Assembly: GCA_026261815.1 (NCBI GenBank)
Contig: JAMPIT010000566.1
Coordinates: forward strand, 32,389,001-32,453,000
Reading direction: 5' to 3'
Source of the DNA: Monarcha castaneiventris obscurior
Lineage: Eukaryota; Chordata; Aves; Passeriformes; Monarchidae
DNA: 64,000 nucleotides
In this document: piece by piece, positions 1 to 13,300 of the stretch
Layout of the letters: each line of letters opens with the position of its first letter
Position numbering within the stretch: position 1 is the first letter of the stretch
Position numbers and translations under genes: made by a program
The notes under the pieces: model-generated
The model's database searches: none
Told to the model about the DNA's origin: nothing
The model's input: the letters and a program-made list of their open reading frames with translations, nothing else

Positions 1-1987
1 TGGAGTTTTCTCTGGGTTTCACAGCTGCTCAGTAAAGATGTAACTTGTATGATTTTTTATGTGTGGGAGAGTGAACTACATACCTGCTGTGCATCTAATT
101 GAAAGGCACAGATTCATGGTGTCACCTCAGCCTGCTGCATGTCAGCCTGTGCAAGCTGTGTGCTGGGCATTGCCACGTGGAACTGCATTATTGCTGCTGA
201 AAGGCACTGATGCAGGCTGGATAACAGTGCTTGGTTCCTCTAAAATGTCCTTCTCAGTGTTCAGGATCTGCAGGATGAAGCTCTGTATCCTTTCTGTTGT
301 GCTTTAAATGCCAGTTCCTCTGCTCATATTGCTTGCTGAAGCACGTAGTCCAGTATATTCCATTTGACATTAACAAAAGTTGTTCTACAGACTTTGAAAA
401 ATGATGCTATTCAAGCACATGGCAAAAGGAAGCAAAACCCACTGATAGAGGTGTTATTCCTTCCATCATGAAATGGTTGTCCAGCCAGAAGACTGAGGTC
501 ATTTTGAATAGTGTATGCAAAGGGTAGAGGTGCAGTTTTCCAAGGGGGAGATTTGGTCTCCTGAACATGAGTGTTAGGAAAACAACACATCCTTTTCTGC
601 AGCCTTTTCAGACCACTATATGTTTTGACTGCATTGAAATGTTTGGCCTGCAGGGTATTATTCAAATGTTTATAATATTTCAGGGTTTAGGTACGATCCA
701 TTTTGCTTATCTTGATTCATTTCTGTGGGGGTGCCATGGGTCTCTGCCAAACTAAGGTGACCTTGAGTATCTGAGATCTCTGTAGAGGACTGGTTAATAT
801 GAGATACTGAAGGTTCGTGCTCTGCTGTGTTAGCAAATGGGCACTGGGTACCTAATGTGTCAGTTTGTGATGCTGTTATTTAGACAACTGAGTAAAGCCC
901 TGGGTGCCTCTGCTTACAGAGGTGTTCTAAGCCCCTCCTTACAGACATGAAGAAGAAGAAACTCTATTTGGGTGTTATTAATCTCATTGTAGAGAAGACG
1001 TGTAAAACAGTTCAAATGCATTGCATCCTAGATATGCCCATTCTTCTCCATTCCTTCATTTATTTATGTCAAAGTAGTGTGTGCAACTAGCTCACATGTA
1101 CATCATAGACATTAAGTCAGATCATTGTAATTCCACTCAGGAGGTAATACCTGATAAACAACAGAGACAACCTGCTGTTGCCTAATCATAAGACTTCTGC
1201 TTAAAAACTGCAAGACTACAAAGAAAAGCAGAGACCAAACACACCTATGGAGAATGTACTTTTGATATACATAGTGTGTAGCTCATTAATTGGCTGCTGT
1301 GGGTAGCCAGCGTGGATAATATGATAAAAGTCTTGTAACATTGCAGTGCTGTAATAGATCTGATTTTATTGTGGACCGTCAATTCAAATCAGAATAGATT
1401 TTTAGTAGAACAGAGGCAGCTGGTATTTGGGTATTTTTAGTAGATAATATCTATGAAGATTTATTTTTCTTATAGAGATGTTGGATAAAGGTCAAGCAAT
1501 TAGGATTGAATATTTACTTGGTAAAGTTATATCAGCCTATACAATAGAATACCCTGAGTTTACTTTGAGGTTGTGGATACCAAATGTAGCTAATTAAACA
1601 ATATGGTAATTGGTTCATAAAAAATTAAAAAGGTGAAACCTATAAACTTTCTACAATTGTTTTTCAACAGGTATTTCATCACACATTGTATTTGTATTCT
1701 TTTTTCCAAACTTTGATTAGGACTAAAAGAACACTTGTATTTTCTTAGAGTAATCCTGATCTTTCCCTAAAGGCAGTAGCTCATTTGTGCATTCTTTGTG
1801 GACATTCATTTTCATTAATAGTTGAATTATGTATTTGTTATCAGCCAATAAATTAACAAATCAAAACACAGAACAAGAAAAACCCCATCTCATGGAACTC
1901 ATGCTGTGCAAAAATGTTTTTCACATTGATACCTTCCACTTATGAAGCAATTTGAGATATAACATGCTGTGTCCTATTTCTTTCTAG
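1..1987 (+). other. GLRA2: GLRA2 intron, 3' part (upstream end outside window)
   Basis: Non-coding sequence before the first recognisable exon. It ends in a good acceptor: a pyrimidine-rich tract (cctatttctttctag) with AG at 1986-1987. I looked for the preceding GLRA2 exon, which encodes M1-M2 including the conserved pore segment, in all frames and did not find it, so it lies upstream of the window. Only short chance ORFs occur. I see no transposon or tandem repeat here. Confidence 0.85.
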
Positions 1988-2137
1988 GTCTCCTATGTAA
2001 AAGCTATTGACATTTGGATGGCAGTGTGTCTTCTCTTTGTCTTTGCTGCTTTGCTGGAATATGCAGCAGTCAACTTTGTATCACGGCAGCACAAAGAATT
2101 TCTGAGGCTTCGAAGAAGACAAAGAAGACAAAACAAG
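1988..2137 (+). CDS. GLRA2: Glycine receptor alpha-2, penultimate coding exon (M3 and start of intracellular loop)
   Basis: This 150-bp exon encodes 50 residues of a Cys-loop, glycine-gated chloride channel subunit of the postsynaptic membrane. It begins [14 protein letters not shown] and runs through transmembrane helix M3 (about residues 7-29 of the exon) into the M3-M4 loop, ending in the basic stretch [11 protein letters not shown]. That stretch distinguishes alpha-2 from alpha-1 and alpha-3, which carry an RFRRKR-type sequence. In glycine receptors this basic cluster after M3 is linked to membrane topology, trafficking and G-protein beta-gamma binding; that is family knowledge, not shown here. 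Boundaries are AG at 1986-1987 and donor AAG/gtacag from 2138. Both ends are phase 0, and the join to the exon at 28832 keeps the reading frame. Without splicing the frame runs on to a stop at 2246-2248, so intron retention would give a subunit lacking M4. Alpha-4 is the closest alternative, but the downstream exon clearly favours alpha-2. Confidence 0.96.
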
Positions 2138-2876
2138 GTACAGCTGCTCTTTACCTGGGGTGACTGGGTCTGCCCTGACAGCCCTGCTCATGTGCAGTTG
2201 ATTTCCCGCCTCATTTCTTCTTGCCCTTGCAGGAGAGTCTCATTCTAAAGTTTCCTTTTGAGTGATTTGCTCCTTGATAAAGAGCTGATAATTGGCTGCT
2301 GGGTTTATTTGCAGTTCATGAAGTTATCGACAAATGTCAGTAATTGGTCACCAATTCCAAGAATTTTCTTCTCTTCGTGCAGTTGCTGAGGCAGCTGGAC
2401 CTCTACAAATACTGTGCTGCTGTGTGGCACCACCAGTGGATAAGGAACTGTTGGGTGCAATGACACAGATAGAGGAACAGTATTATCCAGACGTGCTGTC
2501 ATCAGAACATGCCTGTCTTTTCTAGTGCTGCCCCAGCTAGCTATGCTAAAATGGGAGATTCCCTAGGATAGCCAATTGCAATGATTGGCAGTTCTGCCCT
2601 CACTTTTAGACCACCAACAACTGGTGTCTTTCCCAGCTGAAACCAGGAAACATGGCCATTTTAAAAAAGGAAAAGGATTAGGAGGATTTCCTCTCTGAAT
2701 TCTAACATTTCGCAGTTTGCCACTGATATAAACTTGTAAATTTTAGCAAAGGACCCATTTGTGAGTGTCATTATCACATAATTTTATGCCAGTGACAGAA
2801 ATGTAGAAGAGGGGATTGTTTGCAACCTAGATGTCAGTCTGGAAATCATTTTAGGAAGTCTGTCCATCTGTCCTGG

Positions 2877-2890
2877 TTTTTTTTTTTTTT
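2877..2890. repeat. T14 homopolymer followed by CAG
   Basis: A run of 14 T followed by cag at 2891-2893, which resembles a polypyrimidine tract plus 3' splice site. No coding continuation with homology follows, so it is recorded only as a homopolymer inside the intron. Confidence 0.8.
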
Positions 2891-3867
2891 CAGTAAATGG
2901 GAAGACAAGAGTAGACATTAAATTGAGTTTTAGTCCAGTCATGATCAATCCCATGTCTAGGGAATGTGGGAACTATAAACTGTACATATACATTTGTTAG
3001 GTAAAGTAAATATTTTCTTGAGCTGCATGAGTGCTTCAAGCCACAAATAATGGTTTCCTTTACAAGAGGGATGACAACAATGGCACAGGGCATTTGTGTT
3101 TTGACAGGTCTGTCTAATAAATGTTCCGTAGCTAATGTAATATTTGATGGATGCTCTGGGAAGCAATCCAGTGCTGTCCTCTAGTTTAATATTATTGTCA
3201 GATGAATTGAGATCCCAATGAAGATTAGATTACAGGAGAAAGCAGAGATGCTTGCCTGTGTACAGGCACACAGACCACATGCACTGCCCCTGGAAGCCTT
3301 TGTTTTCAAGCCCAGCACGGCAGCAGCAGAAGCTTCTGTATGGCGTCTGTAATTTCATTTTTGGATGCAAGGTCTTTTTTAGAGGTGAACAAGTAGGTAA
3401 GAAGCCATCCTTGGTAAGTAACAGTATCCAATGACGTTACTCAAGTTTATGAGATTTTGGTCCATGGAAGTGGTCATTCATCTGCTTTGAAAACTATTAT
3501 TTTGGTGGCTGTTAAAAGAAAGTTATTTAAAACCAAATCATCAGAAGACTTGTGTTTATCCTAAGCCAGGTGGTGCATGGATTCTTTGCAAAATAGGTAA
3601 CGACCTAATTAAATACAAGGAAACATGCAGCGGAGTAAGAGAAACCTGTCCATTTGCATAGGCTTGCTTTTTTCCTATGGATCTGGTTGCATGAATTTCA
3701 AAGCAGGGAACAATGTTACTAAGGCAGTTTCTTTAGGAGGTATTTTCTGCATCTCTGTACTTGATTTTGTGTCTCACGATTTTCTCAGTTTATTTTGCCT
3801 TGAAAGTGATTCTCACTGTTTTGCATGACGGTCTTCTCTAACCAAGCCATTCTTCTCTTTGCCTGTT

Positions 3868-3883
3868 GTGTGTGTGTGTGTGT
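3868..3883. repeat. Short TG dinucleotide repeat
   Basis: About eight TG units inside the last GLRA2 intron, directly before the CpG-bearing block at 3884-4052. Confidence 0.85.
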
Positions 3884-4085
3884 CGTCACGTTGCTGCTGT
3901 GGTATTCCCATTCTTGCTGCTGCTATCTATGCTGACACTCTGGGGACAGGCACAGACTGTGACTGTTGGGAATGAGAGCGCTGAGTCCGTGCGGCGCATG
4001 AATGGCTTGCGGAGCAAAGAGTCATCAGCTTACGGGACAGTGAATCAGATCGGCAATTCAAGTTTGAGGGTAAAACTGGAGTGAG
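3884..4085. other. CpG-bearing intronic block, candidate conserved element
   Basis: This stretch differs from its AT-rich surroundings. Seven CpG dinucleotides fall within 3979-4052, whereas flanking hundreds of bases have almost none. A + strand ORF of 72 codons (3866-4084) covers it, with a hydrophobic leucine-rich stretch near its start, but I recognise no protein family and the beginning of the ORF is TG-repeat sequence. Retained CpGs in an otherwise CpG-depleted intron may mark a constrained or unmethylated regulatory element, or simply an old insertion. Function unknown. Confidence 0.4.
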
Positions 4086-7000
4086 AAAGAGAAAGCAAGA
4101 GAGGTTTAGTATGTGCAACGATGTCATAAGTCAGCAAAATGGGTCATTTTGATGGCATCACTAGCAGTCTCTTGCATTCTCTTTGCTAAATGCCCCCACA
4201 AAATGCACAGTACTGTCCCCGGCATGAACAGCAGTTTCATGTTGTACATTCTTATGGCCCATCCTTATGCTTGCTTTTTGCTATGGCTGGGCTATGCCAC
4301 CCCTATTCCAAACCTCTTAAGGAAAGTGCATGGATATTCAGTAGCTTGGTCCTGTGTAAAGACAGAGTGAATGGGGTGGGGGGACAGGGGCATAGGAAAT
4401 GCCTTGAGACAGTAAATCCCACATTGTGTCATCTTTCAGATGAGCGTATTCCAACAGAATTTGGTATGTATAAAAAAAAATGCATTTTTATTGGTGTGGT
4501 GTTTATTCCTGAGCTGTCAACCTGCAGCTGTCCTCATCCTGATGTCCTGAGCCCTGCTTAGTGGAGTATGAATAGCTATGAATGAAAAAAGTATTTCATT
4601 GGTTTCTTTTTATTTGCTTGGAGAAGAGCCATGAGGCTGAAATCTTTTACACAGTGTAACATGTAGCAGATCAGAAGCAATATGATAGCAGCTGATAGAT
4701 CCAGATTACGGGTGAGTTGTGGAGGTAATAAAATCAATGATGGAGAAAGAAACAAGCTTAGTGTGCAGTTCATTGCTTGCTACTAGTGGCTGAGGAATGA
4801 AATGTGTTCATTTAAATAAAATGGGACTGGGATTTTAATCTTTCACGACTTGATTTCCCAGAACAAAAACATTGTCTGAGTCACTTTTGAGCTGTAAAGG
4901 GCCTCTAACTTTGATCAAGCTCTGTAAAGTCATGTGATTATAAGATGCAAATGATTTCAGTGAATTTTATACATTGTAAAGGGAATTAGTAGCTTCCAAA
5001 ATAAAAGCAAAATCCACAATTCATGTTACACAGCAAAATTGAGATAAGGGGTTTACAATGCAATAAATCATTCACTTTCAGAGCTACAGTATCAAGCAGT
5101 AGAAGAGAGCCTTAATTTCTGGATACTTTCTATTGTAAAAATAATCATATTTACACACTTACAGAACTTAATATAAAAAGAAAAAAAATGAAGGTCTCTC
5201 TAGGCGATATGACCAGTATTAGCATGCTGCCACAGAAAAGCTGATGTCATACAACTACAAAACCAGACCAAGTAAGCACTCAGCGCTGCATGTCTCACCA
5301 GTCACAAATTGCTGGTAGTCCAGCTAAACTTTGTGTAAGTGTGGTTATCCTCTCCTTTAGGGAAGCCTGCAGAAACCTCTCTTCTCCTTTTGAATATCGT
5401 GTGTTACACACACAGCCAGGGCAGTACACAGAGGGGCCGTGTCGCTGCAGTGCTTTTGCTGCAGAGCCCTAAGAGCTGGAGCTGCTCTGGCACTGTTTTC
5501 CCCTGGAGAACTCCCATCACATAAGTGATGCACACTTGAGAGGTCAACAGAGGAGACGTAGCAAGGCAGAGGTTTCTGGAGCAATGCTGCCATGGTTGCA
5601 GCTTGGTACTCTTCTGCTCAAGAGAAGGATGTTTATGTGCAGAAGAGAACATAGGAATAGAGCCTGTGGTGCCAAAGGAGCCTCACAAGCAGGGAACTTG
5701 ACTTGCTGAGGTATTGCTCACTGAACCAAAGCTTATGTTGAATGCAAACGTAAAAGTCATAGTCAAGAGAAGACAGTGTAAGAGTCTGGTTGAATATCTA
5801 TACTGCATCACTTAGTGCTAATCTTGGAAGAGAAAAAAGGGGCTAAATCACACCTGGCCATGATTCCTGGATTTGCAACTTGATTTACAAAACAAGAAAA
5901 TACCTGATCTCAGTTTTGTAAGCCTGTATCTCTGGCACTGCTTTTGTTATTGCTTGTGCTGGATTTGTTCTTCTTAGTGCTGCAACCCTCAGAGCATTGC
6001 ATGAAAGCCGACATCTTAAGACACCATCAGATCTCTTAAGTCAAAGATCAGATTGTTAATGTTTTTCTAGGAAAAGTCTGGGTTGTATTGTGAATCATCC
6101 AGAAATTGTATTACAGATGAACCATTTAAAAGATTTCTTTACTTGCTGGCATCTTCCACACAGATTAAATCCCTATATCCTCAGGTTATTCATCCTGTCT
6201 GTCTTCCCCATGCAGTTTCTCTTGGAGGAAGCAAAGTTTGTCCTAAAGGTTCATGTAGTCTTTCTGCTCAAGTTAAATACACCCATCAGTAGCCATACTT
6301 GATTGCTGAAAGAAGTGGTTGCCTATTTCTTGTATATCATTATACTTAGATTACAGGCTGCAGAAGCCATGAGTCTAATGATACTGAGGATGTGGTGAAG
6401 TTTCATTATATTGAAATCTAAGTTTTCATGGTGACAGATCACTTGGAAGAAATTAACTTATTTTTAAAATATGATTTTTAATAATCAAACGTGATTTCTT
6501 AGTTTTCAAAATGATGGGCTTCCAGAGAAGCAGAATTGTTTACACAGGTTCAATTATTCTTTTTGAAAACAATAATTATTATGTTATTTGATCAGTAATC
6601 AAAATAAGTTACGGTACACTAGCATTCATATCATCATCTCAAAGATGACTTCCTAAATTATATGTGTGCTGGCCACCACTGTGACCAAGACTAGGGGTCA
6701 AGTTGGGATGGTTAGTGTTAAAAGCAGTACTTTATAGCTTGAATAAAAAGCTGTGCAGCTGGAAGATGTGACAGATATAATCCCATGTGCAGGGAACACA
6801 GAGCAATACAAACAACAATGCTGCAGCCAAGGGGGTTCATATGCATGCAGATTAGCAAAGGGAGGCACAAATGGTGTTTTCAAATGAAAGAGCTGGGACT
6901 GGGACTGATTACAGAAGCAAAGGATAACTCCTCTAAGCAAAGCTGGAAGCGCCTGGTCAAATGTTTCAGAGAATTGTTGGCCTTTGCCTGGAGCTGCCAG

Positions 7001-7259
7001 TGGTAAAGCAAGTACCACAAGTGCCAAAACAAAGTTACTGAGATAATACAGTATTTCTGTCTTTCAAAAGGAGAAGAGGTATGGATTGAGTCACACCAGC
7101 TTTAGTAGGCCATCTCTATCATTTTAATCATACTGAAATCCCTCCGTCAGATCCCCCAAATAATTTTCTAATATTTTCTAGACTTGCCCGTTGAAAAAAA
7201 AAAAATCAGTGCCTTCAGCATGACTTTGCTTTTAAAGCACTTGGCACTGCTGTCCCTAG

Positions 7260-7345
7260 TGGGAACGTTTGCCTGCTATCACCCGTGTGCACACCCTTCG
7301 GCGGGAGGATGTGTGCGCTCCGCGTTATGTAAGGTGCCGCATCAT
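7260..7345. other. Second CpG-rich intronic block
   Basis: Eight CpGs lie between 7266 and 7339, including cgcg at 7321-7324, in an intron that is otherwise CpG-poor. A 73-codon + strand ORF (7184-7405) runs through it but resembles nothing I know. A regulatory element or an old GC-rich insertion are both possible. Confidence 0.35.
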
Positions 7346-10300
7346 GTGAATAATGGAAGTGCTCAAGGAAAGCCCTTTTGCTGGGCTATTTTTGGTACTC
7401 ACTGAGCGAGCTCAAACACATGAGTTTCATTGTGAAAAATAGGAATCCGAGTCTGAATGGCTTTTTTTCTCTCTCTCTCTCTCATCTTGCTTACTTAATG
7501 GATTAAAGAGCATGTAGCTTCTGCTGTAGACAAACACCCTCAAGATACTGTGGTTACTTTTCTTCTTCCAGGGCAATTGCATTAGCACTTTAATGTAACT
7601 GTGCAGAAAAAAATCCAATAGGAGATAAATACACTAAAATGATCATTTAGCTTGAAGTTATAGTCCCACGTACAACTGAAGTGAATATTTAGCTGTAGTT
7701 AAAAAATAGACACAATTCATTGCATCGTGTTGCCAGGTCACTTTGTGGCTTCATCTGAATGTCCTTGTCTGTCTTTTTATTGGAAGCATGAATAGGCTAG
7801 GAATGGCCCTAGTTAATATCAGTGAAAGTATGTGTATCTTTTATAAAATGGACAATAGCACATTTACTTTAAACAAAAGCATCATCTCAAATTTGAAAAT
7901 TAGCTTTATATAAATCCTTAGTCTAGCTCTAGGCACAAGTCTAGAGACAGGAGCACCCAAAGAAAGAGTAACCTGTAGGAAAAAAAGCAGTTCAGCCATG
8001 GGGGTGGTATCCAAGAAATGGATCAAAAAATTCTAATAAGAGCAGTCTGACCAGATGGAGAGACTAAGCTTACTGGAAATGTAGATTTTTCAGTGAAAAG
8101 CAAACACAGACAAAGAAACAGGGGAAGAGAAAAATTGGGGTTTATAGTGTTCTGTTTACAAGTGTAATTGAAAGTGAAATGAAAGCTTTTCCCTCCCTTA
8201 TTGGAGGAGGGAAGATTAAAAATTCTAAACGAATATCTGTGTTTTATGTGTTTTACTGCCTCAGACAGAAAAAGATGATGGACTGTGTGGGGTTGATTTT
8301 TCACCCCAAACCAAGAAACAGAAGAGAAAAAGGGTAGTTGTGTTTCAAGGGAGAGAATTCTGAAAGCCAAATAAAAACCCTTAAACATTCTGTAATAAGG
8401 GGCAGACTAATTTATGAAACATGTCATACAAGTTCCTGAAAAAGAATTCCATATGTCAAGTCTAAACAATTATCTAAACAATAATTGAAGTGTGTAGAGT
8501 GCCAGTGCACAAGCTGGAGTAATGGCATCCAGGTACTAGAGTAGAAGAAAAACCAGGAGAACAAAATTAGGAGAAAAAATTGGAATTTCTGGGGGGAAAC
8601 CCCCCTGAACAAACAGCATCAAACCAAACCAAAAGAAACCACAGCAAACAAAGAAAGAAAGAACAGAATCACACAGAAATTGACAATAGGGAAACCATGC
8701 CCAGTCTAGAAAGGGTGGAAACCAGAGAAGTGGATTACTTGTGGGGAGTAGGTCAGGCTGCAGAACGTGGAATCTTTATACCCACTGAACTGATCAGTGG
8801 TACAACAAGGAGTACTCTGTGGGGCAGGGGACAGATATTCAAACTGTAGGCACCAGGCATGGCACCAAAGCAGCAAGCAGGACATGTTACAGTATAATGA
8901 CTCATGTTGGCCAGCTTACAAATACTTAAGCAAATTATTCCTTAAGGTTAAATAAGATAGGAACAAGACATAAACTACAGAACAGCACTATTACAGTATT
9001 TCCAGTCTGAGGTGATGAAGTGACTGTGTGCTGTGCCACCTGGGACAGGTAGGACTGGAAAAGTCAGATGCAGTACTGGATAAAGTTTTTTCTTGTTTGC
9101 TCAATAGTGGAACTTTGCTTTAGAAATTCCGAGTCCTCTCTTGTACCTACCCAGCATGCCGTGGCTGAAAGGATCAGCTCTGAACTGACAAGCCTCAGGG
9201 ACTGAAGTTTGCACTTCACTAGAGTGAGTTTGTCCTGGTAGTTACTCATGAACAGCAGGAGACATGCCAAAAATGAACTCTGCAGTTTTCCAGCTCATGA
9301 AAGGTACTCTCCAGCTGGGTGCAAATGTCTTATTTCTTATTATACCTAGGGGAGAGTGCAAACTGAAAATAGGGCAGAGGAAGTTAGAAAGAGACAGGAT
9401 ATGGTGTTCTTATTTTTGAAGCTTTAAAGCAACAAGAAGTAGCTTTTCAAGAACCATCTGCCACAGGCACCAGCTTTTGTTTTCCTGATAATTTTAGAAA
9501 ATGGTGATTCTTTTATTGGATGTGTTCTGGCCCACCTCATTTCACAGGGAAAAAAAAACCAACAAACCCAGTGAAAAAATTGTCAAATATGAGTTAATGA
9601 TAAAAAAATATAAGGAAAGTAGACTTCAGAAGGAGTATGTTTAACCTAAGCTGAGCCTACCCAAGACTCCAGAAAGAGAGTGAAAAGCCATCACAATCCC
9701 AAGATACAGGCTTAGGTGGCACAAGAGAGAACTTTGCCCCAAATTGGTTCCTTTGTTCTTTCATTGTAGGTAGCTTACCTTTACTCTTTCCGTGCCCAGA
9801 GTCAGGACCTAGGCCTTGATCTGAGGCTTTCTCACTGCTGTGATGGCCAAATCCTCTTTCCAATGGAGGAAGTGAAGACACCAGAAGGAGAACAATTTCT
9901 GATCCATCTTTGCCGGGGGTCTGTCGTGATGCTTCATATCAGTTCTAGTTCTATCCCAAGCCTCATTTTAAACAGCAAAGTATTTCAGTGTTAGTAAATA
10001 TAAATTAGTATTTCTACAGGAGGGCAAAGGGGTCGAGCAGTTAGAGCCAAGCATAATGCAAGCTGAGAATGCCAGCACTCTGTATCTGTGTGTTCCTACT
10101 CTCACTAGCAGCCGTGCTCGCCCTGTGGATCTCCAGAGCATACTACACCAGTTGTATCAAATTACATGGTAAATTGGTGAGATGGGCAAGTGTTCAGTAG
10201 GATCCATGAAATGCATATTTACATCTGACCCAATTAATCCCGTTCTCCACAGGGGATAGAAGCTGCTATTTGAATGTAATTAATTGTGAAGCATTCTGTA

Positions 10301-13300
10301 ATGATGTTGTCCAAATGACATTGTTCAAAACCAAATTGTATTAACTAGACTGCTGAAAGCTCATTCTCTCTTAAGTCTGAAAAACTTCATGGGTTCCAGT
10401 AAAACCCAGTTTTTACAGTACTTTTAAAAAAGTGATGTTGAAGCCATTTATTTCTCCATCTTTTTCTTTTTTTCCTGAGGGAAAACAGCCTTGTTTATAG
10501 TGATTCCTGTTCAAGTTGACAGCTTTTCTGATGGCAAACTGATCACTCAGAGCCTGATTCTGACACATGTGGCTTGATTTAATGATCAGATGTGTTTATT
10601 TCTCTTGATCCACTGCTGGAGAAAGTTGATATTTACTGTAATATGATAATTTGTAGTTGGGTAATTCTCTTGTGGCCTGATACTTTAATTCTTTTGATTA
10701 TTTGTTTGTGTTTGGTTTTTTGTTGATGTTTTTTGTGGGTTTTGGGGTTTTTGGTTTTTTTTTTGTGGGGGTGGATAACACTAACCTTGCACTCCATGTT
10801 ACTGGGAGTAGATGGATAGGTGAGGAAGGAGATTTTCTTTTCTACAACATGAGGAGGGGGCTAGGGCTACACCTTGAAACCCTACATATTCTAAGCACTT
10901 GTTGCTGACTGTTGCCAGAGTCCTCACAAAGACTCATTTAAAGTTGGGAGCACCTGAAAACTCCATGCCAAGCCCAACCGTAAGTCACTAAAAATCTACC
11001 TGCTTCCCCTCTCTGTGATTAGACTCTCCCAATGGTATCTCAGAGCTGTCCTAATGGCTCTTACCACACTATACATCTTTACTAGAGCTGGATCAATGTC
11101 AAGAAGGACTGACTATTGAAAAGCTCCATTTTCCAGTGGCTGGTTGAATATATCTGCCATACTGAGTGTGTCAGAGTGTTTTTAGCTCCCAGAGAAACAG
11201 ATTGGAAAGGTCAGAAAAGGCTGCGGTGTTTGCAAATACACATGAAGTGTCAGAAGTCCAGAACCCTACCTGTGAATTTCTGCATCAATCCTGTAACTTC
11301 TCTCTGAGCAAGGACATAGCTCTTTAGTCATTTAATTTCTAACTTGTATATGTAATTTTTCATACAGTTACTCTGTGTGCGTTTGTACCTACAAATAATC
11401 CACCTATGTAAGTGCAAGATTTTTGGCAAGGGTCCAAGGTTTTATTTTCTCTGCAATAACATGACAAGACTCTTAGGAGACATGACACCTTTGTTTTCAT
11501 GCTTCACCTCACTCTCTTCAAGTGGTTCTTCATGTGGTTTTCCAATATAACCCTTTCTGCTAGGCATGTGGAAGTACTCTGCCTGTGACTGGCTCATTCA
11601 TTTTTCTGTTAAGCCTTCCCAAGCCTGCTGGTGGTAGGACTTGCTTTCAGGTTCTCTGTAATCTCCATCTGTCAAAAGAATAACTACTTTAGAATAGAGA
11701 TCACAAACTTTGTTCATTAGAGATTATCTGAGTTGCACAAACATGAGATCTTGCACACCATTCTAGGAAAGAAAGTTGCACATTTCCTCTTCAGGGTATA
11801 AAGTCCTCTAGGCATCTGCAAGTAGCAGCCCTGACTCTCTCTAGCACAAACTTTCCATGAAATTTATCTATCTGTTGTCTGTTGACTTATGCCAGCTTTC
11901 TTTTTGACTTCCACAGTGGGATCAGACACCAAGTCTACTCATTTGCCCTATCAGCAGAATTTTCGTCTTCCAGGCTTTTTTTTCTATGCTGATCCTCACA
12001 GGCAAGAGAAATTCTAGCAAGTCTAATCAATTGTGATGCCAGTACAGGGTGGTGAGATAGAGAGAACTTGTGCATCACAGGATGCTCTTTTACAGTCCTT
12101 GGTATCTTCTGTCTGGAAGACCTTCAAGGTCCTAATGCTCTTTTTTCCCCGTGACATACCTAAGTTAGATGAATTAAAGGGTATTTTTCTGGTGCAAGCA
12201 TTTAGTTGCATGTCCAGAATGGGTGCCTATACACCAATGAGCAGATAATTAAGTCTTCTGAAAATCACTATGTGCTTTTGTTCAGTAATTTTCCTGCCCT
12301 ACTAATAGACTGTATATGTTTTACTTATAACCTTCCAGTGGCTCTTGCAGAAGACAATGGCCTTCCTTTCAAGATTTGCAAGCTCTTGCCCCATCCTTTC
12401 CAGAGGAACAGTGGCAAATTATGCATCTAATTGACTGCAATTTCCTTGTTTGACCATAATGTCAGCTAATCTTCCATCACACAGGTCCCTCTTGGAGTAC
12501 AGACAAATACCTCCAAGGCATTTGTTTTTGGAACACACACCTGTGTGTGTGTCCAAGACAAGAAAACAGAGGCAGTGTAACTTATTTTAGATATTATTTT
12601 CCCTACACTAGTTTTGCATTGTATTTCCCCCAGAGGTCTCTTAATTTCTTTTGTGTCTGTCTATTTAGTAATTGCCAGTTTCCCCATGTATTGGCATATC
12701 CTGCCATGCCTGGGCTTCAGCTTTCCTGAATTTGTTAATTCTAGTTCTCCTTTTGAGCATCTTACATTTGGGTATCATGCTTCTCACTCCAGGTAGGCTC
12801 ACCAATATTTCTAGCAATGAATTCTCTGGCAAAATTAAAGAGGATTAGGGTTTTTTTTAAAATTTATCTTCTACTTTCAAAATTATTGCTCTGTATAGCT
12901 TCTTTTTTTAATTACTTCTCATCTCTTTCCTACCAAGCATGAGCTTAGATGCTTGTCCTAGTTTGCAAATCTGTTTTTTTGGTTTTTCAACCTACTCAAT
13001 GTGTTTTTCATGTAGCATTTGTTTTCAGCTTTACCTTTCTACCTAGCAACAGTCTAATTTCCTATCATGGACCCCATAAAACTGGATTCCTATCAGAAAT
13101 AAAATATATCTCTATTACAGATTATTTTTTAAATGCTTGTAAACAATTGTTTTAGTAATGCCTATGGAAAGACATTGAATTCAGATTCTTATTTTCAGGT
13201 TTACATCTTAGGAAAAACAGGCTTTTCACCTTTTCAAGCTAAACAAGCTGCATTATAGTCATAAAGCAAAGGGATTTGGTAGGAGCATTTATTTGGGTCG

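Noticed and set aside
8591..8605. G6-AAA-C6 perfect hairpin in the intron
   Set aside because: Only a six-base stem with a three-base loop and no extension into the flanks; likely chance.
10739..10770. G/T-rich stretch as a possible G-quadruplex
   Set aside because: Only three G-runs of three or more are present, separated by long T tracts.
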